Numbered from the stretch's first letter, positions 35,390 to 44,342 are shown. The stretch is 64,000 nt of DNA from Nocardia brasiliensis ATCC 700358 (GCF_000250675.2 NC_018681.1:6634001-6698000); one strand, 5' to 3'. Notes: generated by a model not told the origin, from the letters alone. Numbers and translations are program-made.

Positions 35390-35404
35390 GTGGGAGGTCG
35401 ACGG

Positions 35405-36001
35405 ATGCGGCGCAGGCGAGGCAAGGACCTGGAAGAGGCTCTGCTCGGGGCCGCGTGGGCCGAGCTGACCGAGCGCGGATACGCGGCCTTCACGCTGGAA
35501 GCAGTCGCCGAGCGTGCCGGTACGAGCACACCGGTGATCTATCGCCGCTGGGCCAACAAGGCACTGATGGTCGAGGCCGCCCTTGCGCACGAATCCTCCA
35601 CCCGCGTCGTCGACGTCCCGGACACCGGAACGTTGCGCGGGGACCTGATCGCGCTGATGCACGCGGCCAACCGTTCGCGAGTCGATCTTCTCGTCGTCAC
35701 CGCGGTACTTCTGGACGGGTACTTCACCGAACGAAGATCGAACCCTGAACAGCTCCGTGCGCGCATGCTGGCCGACCGTCGCCCGGCCATCGAAGCCATC
35801 ATCGAACGTGCCCTCGACCGAGGCGAGATCGACGCCTCCACCCTGAAACCGCACCTCATCTCACTGCCGCTCGACCTGTTCCGTCACGAAGTTCTCATGA
35901 CGCTGAAACCCGTCTCCGGCAAGACCATCGAGCAGATCGTCGACGACATCACGATGCCCCTCCTGACACAACGGGCCCGGCGAACCGCACAGGAGGCGTG
36001 A
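35405..36001 (+). CDS. TetR-family transcriptional regulator
   Basis: A 198-residue repressor. The N-terminal helix-turn-helix is clear: LLGAAWAELTERGYAAFTLEAVAERAGTSTPVIYRRWANKALMVEAAL; the rest is a helical TetR_C ligand domain. ATG 35405 follows GGAGG with seven-base spacing. Divergent from the ABM monooxygenase gene with two matching palindromes between, so it most likely controls that gene and itself, and possibly the nearby MFS/NmrA/Dabb operon. Confidence 0.92.
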   Translation: MRRRRGKDLEEALLGAAWAELTERGYAAFTLEAVAERAGTSTPVIYRRWANKALMVEAALAHESSTRVVDVPDTGTLRGDLIALMHAANRSRVDLLVVTAVLLDGYFTERRSNPEQLRARMLADRRPAIEAIIERALDRGEIDASTLKPHLISLPLDLFRHEVLMTLKPVSGKTIEQIVDDITMPLLTQRARRTAQEA

Positions 36002-36052
36002 CCGCACCCGCAGCACATGTTCCGAACCGATCAGTAGCTCGTCCGGTAACCC

Positions 36053-36949
36053 TGCTGGTCCCGACCCGAAACGGCCGCAAGGGGTTTCACGCGGCGTCGA
36101 CTCCTCGGAGGTGCCGCGTTGGCGGCGGCGTTCGCGGCCATGCCGCCGAATGTGCAGCGAGTGCTGGCCGACCCGGTGACACCCCGGCCGATCGAGCATG
36201 TGGTGCTGCTGATGCAGGAGAATCGCTCGTTCGACCACTACTTCGGGACGATGCCCGGAGTGCGCGGTTTCTCCGATCCCGAGGCGCTGCGTTTTCCGGA
36301 CGGCACCTCGGTATTCAAGCAACCCGATCCGCAGAATCCCGACGGCTACACGCTGCCGTTCCATCTGGACACCTACCGCAACAGTGTGCAGAAGATTCCG
36401 TCCACCTCGCACGCATGGAGCGTGCAACACGAGGCGTTGAACGGCGGCAAAATGGACAAATGGCTGCCCGCGCATCGTAAAGCCGACGGCAAGAACGGCC
36501 CGTATGTGATGGGTTATTACGAGCGCGCCGATATCCCGTTCCACTTCGCGCTGGCCGACGCGTTCACCGTGCGCGACGCCTACCATTGCTCGGCGCTCGG
36601 TCCCACCTGGCCCCACCGCATGATGTGGATGACGGGGACCATCGACCCCGCCGGTCGACACGGTGGCCCGCTCATTCGCAACAAGACGCCCGCGGGCGGC
36701 TTCACCTGGACCACGTATCCGGAGCGGCTCGAGCAGGCCGGGGTGAGCTGGAAAGTCTACAACGAAATAGATGACTACGGGCTGAACATGTTCGAGCAGT
36801 TCGCCCAATTCCGCGGACTGCCCACGGATTCGCCGCTCTACACCAAGGGGATCGCCACCGCGCCGATCGGGCAGTTCGAGCGCGACGCCCGCGAGGAGGT
36901 CAACGAATCGACGGAAACGTGTCCGAATTTACTATCGCTTTACAAATAG
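36053..36949 (+). pseudogene. Truncated phospholipase C (phosphoesterase family)
   Basis: The frame encodes the N-terminal part of a bacterial non-specific phospholipase C: TRRRLLGGAALAAAFAAMPP (Tat signal core), then VVLLMQENRSFDHYFGTMPGV with the catalytic-region ENRSFDHYFG, and ALGPTWPHRMMWMTG. No ATG or GTG precedes the Tat motif in this frame (a TAA lies 39 bases upstream of it), and the frame stops after about 300 codons just where FERDAREEV should continue to the catalytic core. Both ends therefore look lost. A TTG at 36119 could still start a shorter, signal-less protein. Intact relatives are about 450-520 residues. Confidence 0.75.
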
Positions 36950-37401
36950 CTGGAAGTTTCAGCTGGAAGTACTATGCGCAGAAATATGCCATACGATATT
37001 CGTTCGGCGCACCGGACTGTGGAAGACAGTGATACCGCGCCCGCAGTGTTCGTCGGCGGCACGGGGTGACGTGACAGCAAAAGCGATCAGCTGCGGCAGC
37101 ACTCGTTCGGTGACTCGTGGCCAACTCCGCGCAACATCGGCAAAAGGTCGACGAACGCAGCCACGCGACGCCGCATCGGCACGACCGGGCAGCGGTTCGC
37201 GCAGTGGTAGCGAAGCCGGACCCGCACGTCCCCGGTTCGAAGTCGGTGGATGTGGGAGCGCGACGGCATCGACTCGATCTCTCGCTGCGACTGCACCCCT
37301 CGGGCAGCGCAGCGAACGGCGCTTGGGCGAACTCTACGGACTCGGCTCGCGCCGGGCATGCCCCGAAAACTCAGGGCATGCCGGGCGATTGCTCCGCGGC
37401 G
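36950..37401. other. Gene-free stretch after the phospholipase C remnant
   Basis: No recognisable gene. A short direct repeat AGCTGGAAGT (near 36950 and 36963) lies directly after the premature stop. The right end carries a stem-loop built from GGGCATGCC palindromes (listed separately). Confidence 0.5.
37354..37383 (-). terminator. Stem-loop downstream of the 68-residue gene, built from GGGCATGCC palindromes
   Basis: GCATGCCC (37356-37363) pairs with GGGCATGC (37374-37381) over a ten-base loop. Each arm is itself a palindrome. It lies 18 bp beyond the stop of the minus-strand gene. No T-tract. The same palindrome occurs once more at 37671-37680, upstream of that gene. Confidence 0.5.
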
Positions 37402-37608
37402 CTACTTCGGCAGGCACGCACCACCGACCAGGCTGATCCTGATCAGGCAGGCGATGTATTCGATTTGCTTGGTGAGTTCGGCGGAGCCGGAAAAGATGCT
37501 CGTCTCGGCGCCGACCGGCGCCGGTGCCGCGGTGGCGAGCGGTGCGGCGCCGGTCAGCACCGCGGCCGCCACCACTACTGCGGCGGCACAACGCTTGGTA
37601 CGCAACAT
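37402..37608 (-). CDS. Small secreted protein of unknown function
   Basis: A 68-residue precursor. MLRTKRCAAAVVVAAAVLTG and an ATA-AP cleavage region form a strong Sec signal, leaving a mature peptide of about 37-40 residues containing ELTKQIEYIACLIRISLVGG and a second Cys three residues before the end (GGACLPK). The two mature cysteines could form a disulfide. ATG 37608 has GGAGG at eight bases. I do not recognise the family. It lies between the broken phospholipase C gene and hemQ. Confidence 0.65.
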   Translation of the reverse strand: MLRTKRCAAAVVVAAAVLTGAAPLATAAPAPVGAETSIFSGSAELTKQIEYIACLIRISLVGGACLPK

Positions 37609-37705
37609 TGTTCGTCCCTCCAGGTCGTGAACCCCCGACCTGGAGGAAGCGTAGCGAGGACGAAGCCCGCGGGCATGCCCGGAATTCCACCGGGGCCGGC
37701 CGCCG

Positions 37706-38401
37706 TCAGGGCAGTGCCGTGATGAGCTTTTCGAGTTCGACTCGCGGACCGGTGAAGAACGGAATCTCTTCACGGACGTGCAGGCGTGCCTCGGTGGCGC
37801 GCAGGTCGCGCATCAGGTCGACGATGCGGTGCAGTTCCGGGGCCTCGAACGCCAGAATCCACTCGTAATCGCCGAGCGCGAACGAGCTGACCGTGTTGGC
37901 GCGCACGTCCGGGTAGCCGCGGGCGGCCTTGCCGTGGTCGGCGAGCATCTTGCGGCGCTCTTCGTCGGGCAGCAGGTACCACTCGTAGGAGCGGACGAAC
38001 GGATACACGCAGATGTAGTTGCCCGGATCCTCACCGGCCAGGAAGGCGGGGACGTGGCTCTTGTTGAACTCGGCCGGGCGGTGCAGCGCCACGTTGCTCC
38101 ACACCGGCGCGCTCGCGCGGCCCAGTTCGGTGGTGCGCCGGAAGTCCGCGTAGGCGGCCTGCAGATCCTCGACCCGTTCGGCGTGCGTCCAGATCATGAA
38201 GTCCGCGTCGGCGCGCATGCCCGCCACGTCGTACACGCCGCGGACCACGACCTCGCGGTCGGCCAAGCCCTCGAAGAACGCCCGCGCCTCTTTGATCGCC
38301 GCGGCCCGGTCCTCGCCGAGCACGCCCGGCTGCACTTGGAACACCGAGAACATCAGGTACCGGATCGTCGAATTGAGTGCTTGATAGTCCAGTCGCGCCA
38401 T
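37706..38401 (-). CDS. hemQ: Coproheme decarboxylase HemQ (chlorite dismutase family)
   Basis: A 231-residue enzyme that converts coproheme to heme b, the last step of the coproporphyrin-dependent route. Landmarks are VVRGVYDVAGMRADADFMIWTHA, FNKSHVPAFL, NYICVYPFVRSYEWYLLP (with the reactive Tyr region), HGKAARGYPDV (proximal His region) and SSFALGDYEWILAFE. It is the positional equivalent of M. tuberculosis Rv2676c. ATG 38401 follows a GGGGGG site. hemY lies upstream on the same strand across an unusually long 293-bp gap. Confidence 0.92.
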   Translation of the reverse strand: MARLDYQALNSTIRYLMFSVFQVQPGVLGEDRAAAIKEARAFFEGLADREVVVRGVYDVAGMRADADFMIWTHAERVEDLQAAYADFRRTTELGRASAPVWSNVALHRPAEFNKSHVPAFLAGEDPGNYICVYPFVRSYEWYLLPDEERRKMLADHGKAARGYPDVRANTVSSFALGDYEWILAFEAPELHRIVDLMRDLRATEARLHVREEIPFFTGPRVELEKLITALP

Positions 38402-38469
38402 ACCCCCCATCGTGCCACTCCCCCCACCCACCACCGCCGTGCGGTAGCTCACCTTCCCGCACCCCGCCC

Positions 38470-38515
38470 GTCTTCCCGCACCCGCTGTGGGCGGCCGGAG
38501 CAGGTGCGGGAAGAC
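38470..38515. repeat. Inverted repeat with 13-bp arms between hemY and hemQ
   Basis: GTCTTCCCGCACC (38470-38482) and GGTGCGGGAAGAC (38503-38515) enclose a 20-base loop; a further CTTCCCGCACCCC copy lies at about 38452. It sits in the 293-bp hemY-hemQ gap and may stop or attenuate transcription from hemY, giving hemQ separate control. Confidence 0.7.
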
Positions 38516-38694
38516 AGAACCCGTGCGAGAGTCCCCGCGCGTCGCCGTCGACGCGATCGGTCAGCGACCGGCGCGGCCGCTGGACAACCCACGCAGCCAA
38601 GGCGAAACGTGCTGCGCCGGTCCAGCTCCCCGGAAGGCCGGCACCACCACCGCGCAATGGGTAACGGCAGGCCTCCGAAAACCCTGGCCGGCGC

Positions 38695-40041
38695 TCAGTT
38701 CAGCGCGGCGGCGATGCGGTGGGCGGCGGTGGTGCCGGAGGCTACGCAGGCGGGGACGCCGACGCCGTGCAGGTAGGCGCCGGCCAGGGCGAGGCCGTCG
38801 AGGGGGGCGACGGCGGATTCGGCGGCGGCGATGCGATCGGTGTGGCCGGGGGCGTACTGGGGCAGGCCGCCGCGCCAGCGCTGGACGGCGGCGTCGGTGT
38901 GCGCGATGACGGTGCCGGTGACGGTGGCCAGGTCCGCCGCGGCGGTGGTGATCAGGTCGGTATCGGACCAGGACAGGGTGCTGTCGTCGCCGAATTTCCC
39001 GAAGGAGACGCGCACCAGCGCGGTGTCCCGCTGGGCGAGGTGCGTCCATTTGCGGCTGGACAGGGTGAAAGCCTTGGCACGCAACGGCTCTCCGGTGGCG
39101 ACCAGAATCCCGGAGTGCTGCGGCAGCTCGGCTTCCAGCGGAAGCGCAAGGGCGACAACGACGGACGAGGACAACTCGATGCCCGCCAACGCGGTCGCGG
39201 CGTCGGGTGCGACGGCGCCGAGCAGCCGGGCGGTCACCGGCGCGGGGGTGGCGAGCACGACGGCGTCGACCGCGCCGACCGGATCGATGATCCAGCCGCG
39301 CAACCCGCGCGCGAGGCGGGTCGCGGGCGTCGCGGTCACGAACTTCGCGCCGGATCGCGCCGCCAAGGCTTCCAGCAGCACCTGGTACCCGTCTCTGATA
39401 CCGCCGAATACGGGCGCGTTGGACGGCGGCGGCAGCGCGACGGACACCGCGTGGGTGAGGCTGGGCGCGCCGTCGTCGAGGGCCGCGGCCAGCGTCGGCA
39501 GCGCCGCGCGCACGCCGATCGATCGGGAACTGCCCGCGTACACGCCGCCGAGCAGCGGGTCGACGCTGCGGTCGGCGACCTGCGCACCGAAGCGGTCGGC
39601 GATCAGTTGGTAGACGTCGATGTCCGCGCCCGGCTCCCAGATCAGCGGCCGCTGCGGCTCCGCGGCGATCTTGGCCAGGGTCTCCGCGTCGACCAGACCA
39701 CGCATCGACTCCGCGTCCGACGGGATACCCATCAGCGTCCGTTCGGGCAGCCGATGCGCCACGCCGCCGGACCACAGCAGCGGGCGCAGCCCCGCGGGGG
39801 TCACGAGCTGGGGTTCCAGTCCGAGTTCGCGAAGCAGTTGGGGGACTTCGGGTCTGCGGCCGACGAACGCCTCGGCTCCGAGATCCAACGGTCCCCCGGC
39901 GAGCTCACCGGTGTAGAGGATGCCGCCCACCCGCTCGGCCCGGTCGAGCACCACGATGTCGGCCTCGGTGCCTAGCAACGTCCGCATCCGATACGCCGCG
40001 ACCAATCCACTGATCCCGCCGCCCACCACCGCGATCCTCAT
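38695..40041 (-). CDS. hemY: Protoporphyrinogen/coproporphyrinogen III oxidase HemY (CgoX)
   Basis: A 448-residue FAD enzyme with the dinucleotide motif RIAVVGGGISGLVAAYRM, RAERVGGILYT, GAEAFVGRRPEV and C-terminal FAD contact LAGAYLHGVGVPACVASG. In Gram-positive bacteria this enzyme makes coproporphyrin III for HemH and HemQ. Positional equivalent of M. tuberculosis Rv2677c. ATG 40041 is taken as start because it begins directly at the FAD strand; ribosome-binding support is weak and 40062 is an alternative. Confidence 0.92.
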   Translation of the reverse strand: MRIAVVGGGISGLVAAYRMRTLLGTEADIVVLDRAERVGGILYTGELAGGPLDLGAEAFVGRRPEVPQLLRELGLEPQLVTPAGLRPLLWSGGVAHRLPERTLMGIPSDAESMRGLVDAETLAKIAAEPQRPLIWEPGADIDVYQLIADRFGAQVADRSVDPLLGGVYAGSSRSIGVRAALPTLAAALDDGAPSLTHAVSVALPPPSNAPVFGGIRDGYQVLLEALAARSGAKFVTATPATRLARGLRGWIIDPVGAVDAVVLATPAPVTARLLGAVAPDAATALAGIELSSSVVVALALPLEAELPQHSGILVATGEPLRAKAFTLSSRKWTHLAQRDTALVRVSFGKFGDDSTLSWSDTDLITTAAADLATVTGTVIAHTDAAVQRWRGGLPQYAPGHTDRIAAAESAVAPLDGLALAGAYLHGVGVPACVASGTTAAHRIAAALN

Positions 40042-40507
40042 GCCTTCGACGCTATCCCCCATCCCGGCCGCGCGACCCACCGGTCCACCGGAGACCGGGC
40101 GGCACCCTTCCCGTGCCGTACGACAGCGCGCCTTAATCACCCTCGAATCTGACCGATTCGTCGTATTTGACCGATTTTGAATAAAGGCCGCCCAGCGTCG
40201 CCATAGAACGATCTAAGTGTCGTCCACATAGGGGGGATTGGAAACATCAATTTTGAAGGACTCCAGACGTGTCTAGGTACGTCTAACCAGCTTTCAAATT
40301 CGCGTGAGCCTAGTTCGAAGTGATGCCAACGGTATGATGGGAGGCGACAAGTTTTCTGGGCGCTTCCGGTGGGGCCGCGGCGTTCAGCGCGCAGACAGGT
40401 CTCTGATTCCCCGATCAACTCGTTGTGCCGCGTCGGCATACCGGGGGAACTGCTGCGCGCTGAACCCGGCCCCGCCGGATACGGCATGTGAGGAGAGTTA
40501 CCGACTC
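40042..40507. promoter_or_regulatory. Intergenic region upstream of hemY and the gyrB paralogue
   Basis: 466 bp between divergent genes and locally AT-rich. It contains an 18-bp-spaced direct repeat of TGACCGATT (40150-40158, 40168-40176) and ACGTGTCTA/ACGTCTA (40267-40275, 40279-40285). No firm -10/-35 pair is assigned. The length suggests regulated expression of the topoisomerase gene. Confidence 0.4.
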
Positions 40508-42481
40508 GTGGCTACCAACCACTCCACCCCGTCGCGATCCGCCGAGGCGGCATCGGACAAGCAGGGCTACAACGCGTCCAACGTCACCGTGCTCGAGGGG
40601 CTCGACGCGGTGCGCCTGCGGCCGGGTATGTACGTCGGGTCCACCGGCGAGTCCGGTCTGCACCACCTGATCAAGGAGATCGTGGACAACTCCGTCGACG
40701 AGGCGATGGCAGGCTACGGCGACCGAATAGATGTCGCGCTGCTGGCCGACGGCGGCGTCCAGGTGGTCGACAGCGGCCGCGCGATCCCGGTCGAATTGCA
40801 CGCGCTCGGCATCCCCACCGTCGAGGTGGTGATGACGCGACTGCACGCGGGCGGCAAGTTCGACTCCGATACCTACGAGTTCTCCGGCGGCCTGCACGGT
40901 GTCGGCCTCTCGGTGGTCAATGCCCTGTGCGCCAGGGTCGAATTGGAGATCGACCGCGACGGATACCACTGGACGCAGACCTACATCGACGCCAAGCCCG
41001 ACGAGCTGGTCCGCGGCGCCCCGACCGACCGCACGGGCACTACCACGCGGTTCTGGGCCGATCCGAACATCTTCGAGACCACCACCTACACCTTCGAGAC
41101 GGTCGCGCGGCGCCTGCAGGAAACGGCGTTCCTGAACAAGGGCCTCACCATCACCCTCACCGACGAGCGCGGGGCCGACGCGACGGAGGCGAGTACGCGC
41201 TCGTTCTGCTACCCGGGCGGTCTCGAGGATTTCGTCCGCCACATCAACCGCACCAAGCAGCCGATCCACCACTCCATCATCGGGTTCTCCAGCACCGGTC
41301 CCGGCACCAGCGTCGAAGTGGCGATGCAGTGGAACTCCGGCTATTCGGAGTCGGTGCACACGTTCGTCAACACGATCAACACCAAGGACGGCGGCACCCA
41401 CGAGGAGGGGTTCCGTTCGGCGCTGACCACGGTGGTCAACAAATACGCCAAAGACAAGAAGCTGCTGAAAGACAAGGACGGCAGCCTCACCGGTGACGAC
41501 ATCCGCGAGGGTCTGGCCGCGATCGTCAGCGTGAAGGTCTCCGAGCCGCAGTTCGAGGGGCAGACCAAGACCAAGCTGGGCAACACCGAAATCCGCTCGC
41601 TGGTGCAGAAATCGTGCAACGAGCACCTCACGCACTGGTTCGAGGCCAACCCCGCCGACGCGAAAACCGTGGTGACCAAGGCGATATCCTCGGCCCAGGC
41701 GCGGACCGCCGCGCGCAAGGCGCGAGAGTTGGTGCGCCGCAAGTCCGCCTCCGATCTCGGTGGCCTGCCGGGCAAGCTGGCCGACTGCCGATCCAAGGAC
41801 CCGGGCCGTTCCGAGATCTACATCGTGGAGGGCGATTCGGCCGGCGGCTCGGCCAAATCCGGCCGTGACTCGATGTATCAGGCGATCCTGCCGCTGCGCG
41901 GAAAGATCATCAACGTCGAACGGACCCGCATCGACCGGGTATTGAAGAACAACGAGGTGCAGGCGATCATCACCGCCTTCGGCACCGGCATCCACGACGA
42001 GTTCGACCTCGCCAAGCTGCGGTATCACAAGATCGTGCTGATGGCCGACGCCGACGTCGACGGCCAGCACATCACCACACTGCTGCTCACACTGCTGTTC
42101 CGGTTCATGCGCCCCCTCATCGAGGAGGGGCACGTGTATCTGGCGCAGCCGCCGCTGTACAAGCTCAAGTGGCAGCGCGGCGAAGCCGAGTTCGCCTACT
42201 CCGACCGGGAACGCGACACGCTCCTCGAGGACGGGCTCGCGGGCGGCAAGAAGATCAACAAAGATGACGGTGTGCAGCGCTACAAGGGGCTGGGCGAGAT
42301 GAACGCCAAGGAGCTGTGGGAGACCACCATGGACCCGCAGACCCGCATCCTGCGCCGCGTCACGCTCGCCGACGCGGCGGCCGCCGACGAGCTGTTCTCC
42401 ATCCTGATGGGTGAAGACGTGGAGGCCCGCCGCACTTTCATCACCCGCAACGCGAAAGACGTTCGTTTCCTGGATCTTTGA
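40508..42481 (+). CDS. Lone type IIA topoisomerase ATPase subunit (GyrB/ParE-type paralogue)
   Basis: A 657-residue GyrB-like protein: GHKL ATPase (RPGMYVGSTGESGLHHLIKE, EIVDNSVDEA, GGLHGVGLSVVNAL), transducer, TOPRIM (EGDSAGG; MADADVDGQH) and C-terminal YKGLGEMNAKELWETTM. No GyrA/ParC-type partner follows; instead an SMP-30-like gene starts 20 bp later. The ATP-site loop reads VDSGRAIPV where GyrB has DNGRGIPV, so an Ala (residue 92) replaces the Gly equivalent to E. coli G77. GTG 40508 has GGAGAG ten bases upstream. It may be an accessory gyrase subunit, possibly for gyrase-inhibitor tolerance. Confidence 0.88.
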   Translation: MATNHSTPSRSAEAASDKQGYNASNVTVLEGLDAVRLRPGMYVGSTGESGLHHLIKEIVDNSVDEAMAGYGDRIDVALLADGGVQVVDSGRAIPVELHALGIPTVEVVMTRLHAGGKFDSDTYEFSGGLHGVGLSVVNALCARVELEIDRDGYHWTQTYIDAKPDELVRGAPTDRTGTTTRFWADPNIFETTTYTFETVARRLQETAFLNKGLTITLTDERGADATEASTRSFCYPGGLEDFVRHINRTKQPIHHSIIGFSSTGPGTSVEVAMQWNSGYSESVHTFVNTINTKDGGTHEEGFRSALTTVVNKYAKDKKLLKDKDGSLTGDDIREGLAAIVSVKVSEPQFEGQTKTKLGNTEIRSLVQKSCNEHLTHWFEANPADAKTVVTKAISSAQARTAARKARELVRRKSASDLGGLPGKLADCRSKDPGRSEIYIVEGDSAGGSAKSGRDSMYQAILPLRGKIINVERTRIDRVLKNNEVQAIITAFGTGIHDEFDLAKLRYHKIVLMADADVDGQHITTLLLTLLFRFMRPLIEEGHVYLAQPPLYKLKWQRGEAEFAYSDRERDTLLEDGLAGGKKINKDDGVQRYKGLGEMNAKELWETTMDPQTRILRRVTLADAAAADELFSILMGEDVEARRTFITRNAKDVRFLDL

Positions 42482-42500
42482 GCACCGACGAGGAGAACCC

Positions 42501-43277
42501 ATGCCGACCCAGCTGTACTCGACCACCGGCCTGCTCGAAGCGCCACTGGTACCGGCCGACGGCGGCGTGCTGTTCTCGAATGTCACCGGTGGCGGAGTAT
42601 TCCGCCACCGGGACGGGGTGACCGACACCGTCGTCGCGCGCAGGCGCGGGATCGGCGGACTGGCGCGGCACGAGAACGGCGGTCTGATCGTCACGGGCCG
42701 CGACGTGGCGTATGCCGCCGACGACATCCACACCGTGCTCACCGTCGACGGCGCGACCGGATTCAACGATGTGACAGTGGGATCCGACGGATCACTGTAT
42801 GTGGGCGTCCTGCGCCACCGTCCGCAGCAGGGCGAATCCGCCGGGCCCAGTGAGGTACTGCGCATCGATCCGGCGGGCGCCGTCAGCACGGTCGCCGCGG
42901 ACATCCGCTGGCCCAACGGCATCGGCTTCGCCCCCGGCGAACAGACCCTCTACGTCTGCGAATACGCCGAGAGCCGGGTGCTGGCGATAACGGACGGCCG
43001 CACCCGGGTGTTCGCCGAAGCACCGGCGGGCGAATGCGACGGTCTCGCCGTGGATGTCGACGGCGGCGTGTGGGTCGCTCTGGGCAGCGGCAGTGCCGTG
43101 GCCCGCTTCACCGCCGACGGCGCACTCGATCGAACCCTCGATCTCCCCGATGGTTTCGTGTCCTCGGTGGCACTGCACGACACCACGCTGTACGTCACCA
43201 CGAGCGGACGGCTCTTGCAGGAGACCGTGGCGGTGCCGGGAATCCCGGTGCCCGCCGCCCGTATTCCGGTGCGGTGA
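42501..43277 (+). CDS. SMP-30/gluconolactonase-like beta-propeller protein
   Basis: A 258-residue probable six-bladed propeller. GLLEAPLVPADGGVLFSNV (metal-ligand Glu region), NDVTVGSDGSLYVG, IRWPNGIGFAPGEQTLYVCE and GECDGLAVDVDGGVWVA are the repeated blade motifs with the Glu, Asn and Asp residues that bind the metal in this family. It is presumably a lactonase or esterase. GAGGAG lies six bases before ATG 42501; the 20-bp gap after the topoisomerase gene suggests co-transcription. Convergent with hemE, ten bp between stops. Confidence 0.85.
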   Translation: MPTQLYSTTGLLEAPLVPADGGVLFSNVTGGGVFRHRDGVTDTVVARRRGIGGLARHENGGLIVTGRDVAYAADDIHTVLTVDGATGFNDVTVGSDGSLYVGVLRHRPQQGESAGPSEVLRIDPAGAVSTVAADIRWPNGIGFAPGEQTLYVCEYAESRVLAITDGRTRVFAEAPAGECDGLAVDVDGGVWVALGSGSAVARFTADGALDRTLDLPDGFVSSVALHDTTLYVTTSGRLLQETVAVPGIPVPAARIPVR

Positions 43278-43286
43278 GCGGCCGCT

Positions 43287-44342
43287 CTACAGCTCGTGGA
43301 TCAATTCGACCAGCGCGGTCAGCACGCCGGGATCGGTGTCGGGAAGAACGCCGTGCCCGAGATTGAAGATATGGCCCTTGGCGCCCAAGGTGATCGCCTC
43401 GTCCGCCTCGGCCGCGATCCGGCGGGCCTCGGCTTCGACCGCCGCCGCACCCGCGAACAGCACGGCCGGATCGAGATTGCCCTGCAACGCTTTTCCGGGT
43501 CCGACCCGGCGGACGGCCTCGGTGAGCGGCACCCGCCAGTCCACGCCGACCACGTCGGCGCCGGCCTCGCCCATCGCGCCGAGCAGCTCGCCCGTGCCCA
43601 CGCCGAAGTGGATGCGCGGCACGCCGGCGGCAGCGACCTCGGCGAACACCCGCTCCGAATGCGGCAGCACGAACCGGCGGTAGTCGGCCAGCGACAGCGC
43701 GCCCGCCCACGAATCGAACAGCTGGATCGCGTCGACCCCCGCCGCCAGCTGCGCCTGCAGGAACGCGATGGTGATATCGGTGAGCGCGCCGAGCAACGCG
43801 TGCCAGGTCTGCGGGTCGGCGTACATCATCGACTTGGTGCGCTCGTGGTTCTTGCTCGGCCCGCCCTCCACCAGATAGGACGCGAGGGTGAACGGTGCGC
43901 CCGCGAACCCGATCAACGGCGTCTCGCCGAGCGCGTCGACCAGCAGCCGCACCCCGTCGGTCACCGCCCCCACTTCCTCCGGGCGCAAGCGCGGCAGGGC
44001 GCGCACATCGTCGACGGTGCGCACCGGCGACGCGATCACCGGACCGACGCCGGGCACGATATCCAGATCGACCCCCGCGGCCTTCAACGGAACCACGATG
44101 TCGGAGAACAGGATCGCCGCGTCCACCCGGTGCCTGCGGATCGGCTGCAGCGTGATCTCACACACCAGCTCCGGATCGAAACAGGACTCGAGCATGCCGA
44201 CGCCCTTGCGCAGTTCGCGGTACTCGGGCAGCGACCGTCCGGCTTGACGCATGAACCACACCGGGCGCCTGCTCGGCGTCGCGCCGGTGGCGGCGGCCAG
44301 GAACGGGGCATCGGTCAGGCGGCGGCGGGTGTATGTGCTCAT
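43287..44342 (-). CDS. hemE: Uroporphyrinogen decarboxylase HemE
   Basis: A 351-residue cytoplasmic enzyme converting uroporphyrinogen III to coproporphyrinogen III. The N-terminal PVWFMRQAGRSLPEYRELR, the FSDIVVPLKAAG loop with its essential Asp, GFAGAPFTLASYLVEGGPSK and NLGHGVLPDTDP are the family signatures. ATG 44342 gives the natural start MSTYTRRRLTDAPFL. Positional equivalent of Rv2678c, here separated from hemY by the topoisomerase/propeller insertion. Confidence 0.96.
   Translation of the reverse strand: MSTYTRRRLTDAPFLAAATGATPSRRPVWFMRQAGRSLPEYRELRKGVGMLESCFDPELVCEITLQPIRRHRVDAAILFSDIVVPLKAAGVDLDIVPGVGPVIASPVRTVDDVRALPRLRPEEVGAVTDGVRLLVDALGETPLIGFAGAPFTLASYLVEGGPSKNHERTKSMMYADPQTWHALLGALTDITIAFLQAQLAAGVDAIQLFDSWAGALSLADYRRFVLPHSERVFAEVAAAGVPRIHFGVGTGELLGAMGEAGADVVGVDWRVPLTEAVRRVGPGKALQGNLDPAVLFAGAAAVEAEARRIAAEADEAITLGAKGHIFNLGHGVLPDTDPGVLTALVELIHEL

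Noticed and set aside
40415..42922. 835-codon antisense frame across the topoisomerase gene
   Set aside because: The opposite strand encodes a canonical GyrB-type protein; the antisense frame has no recognisable domain.
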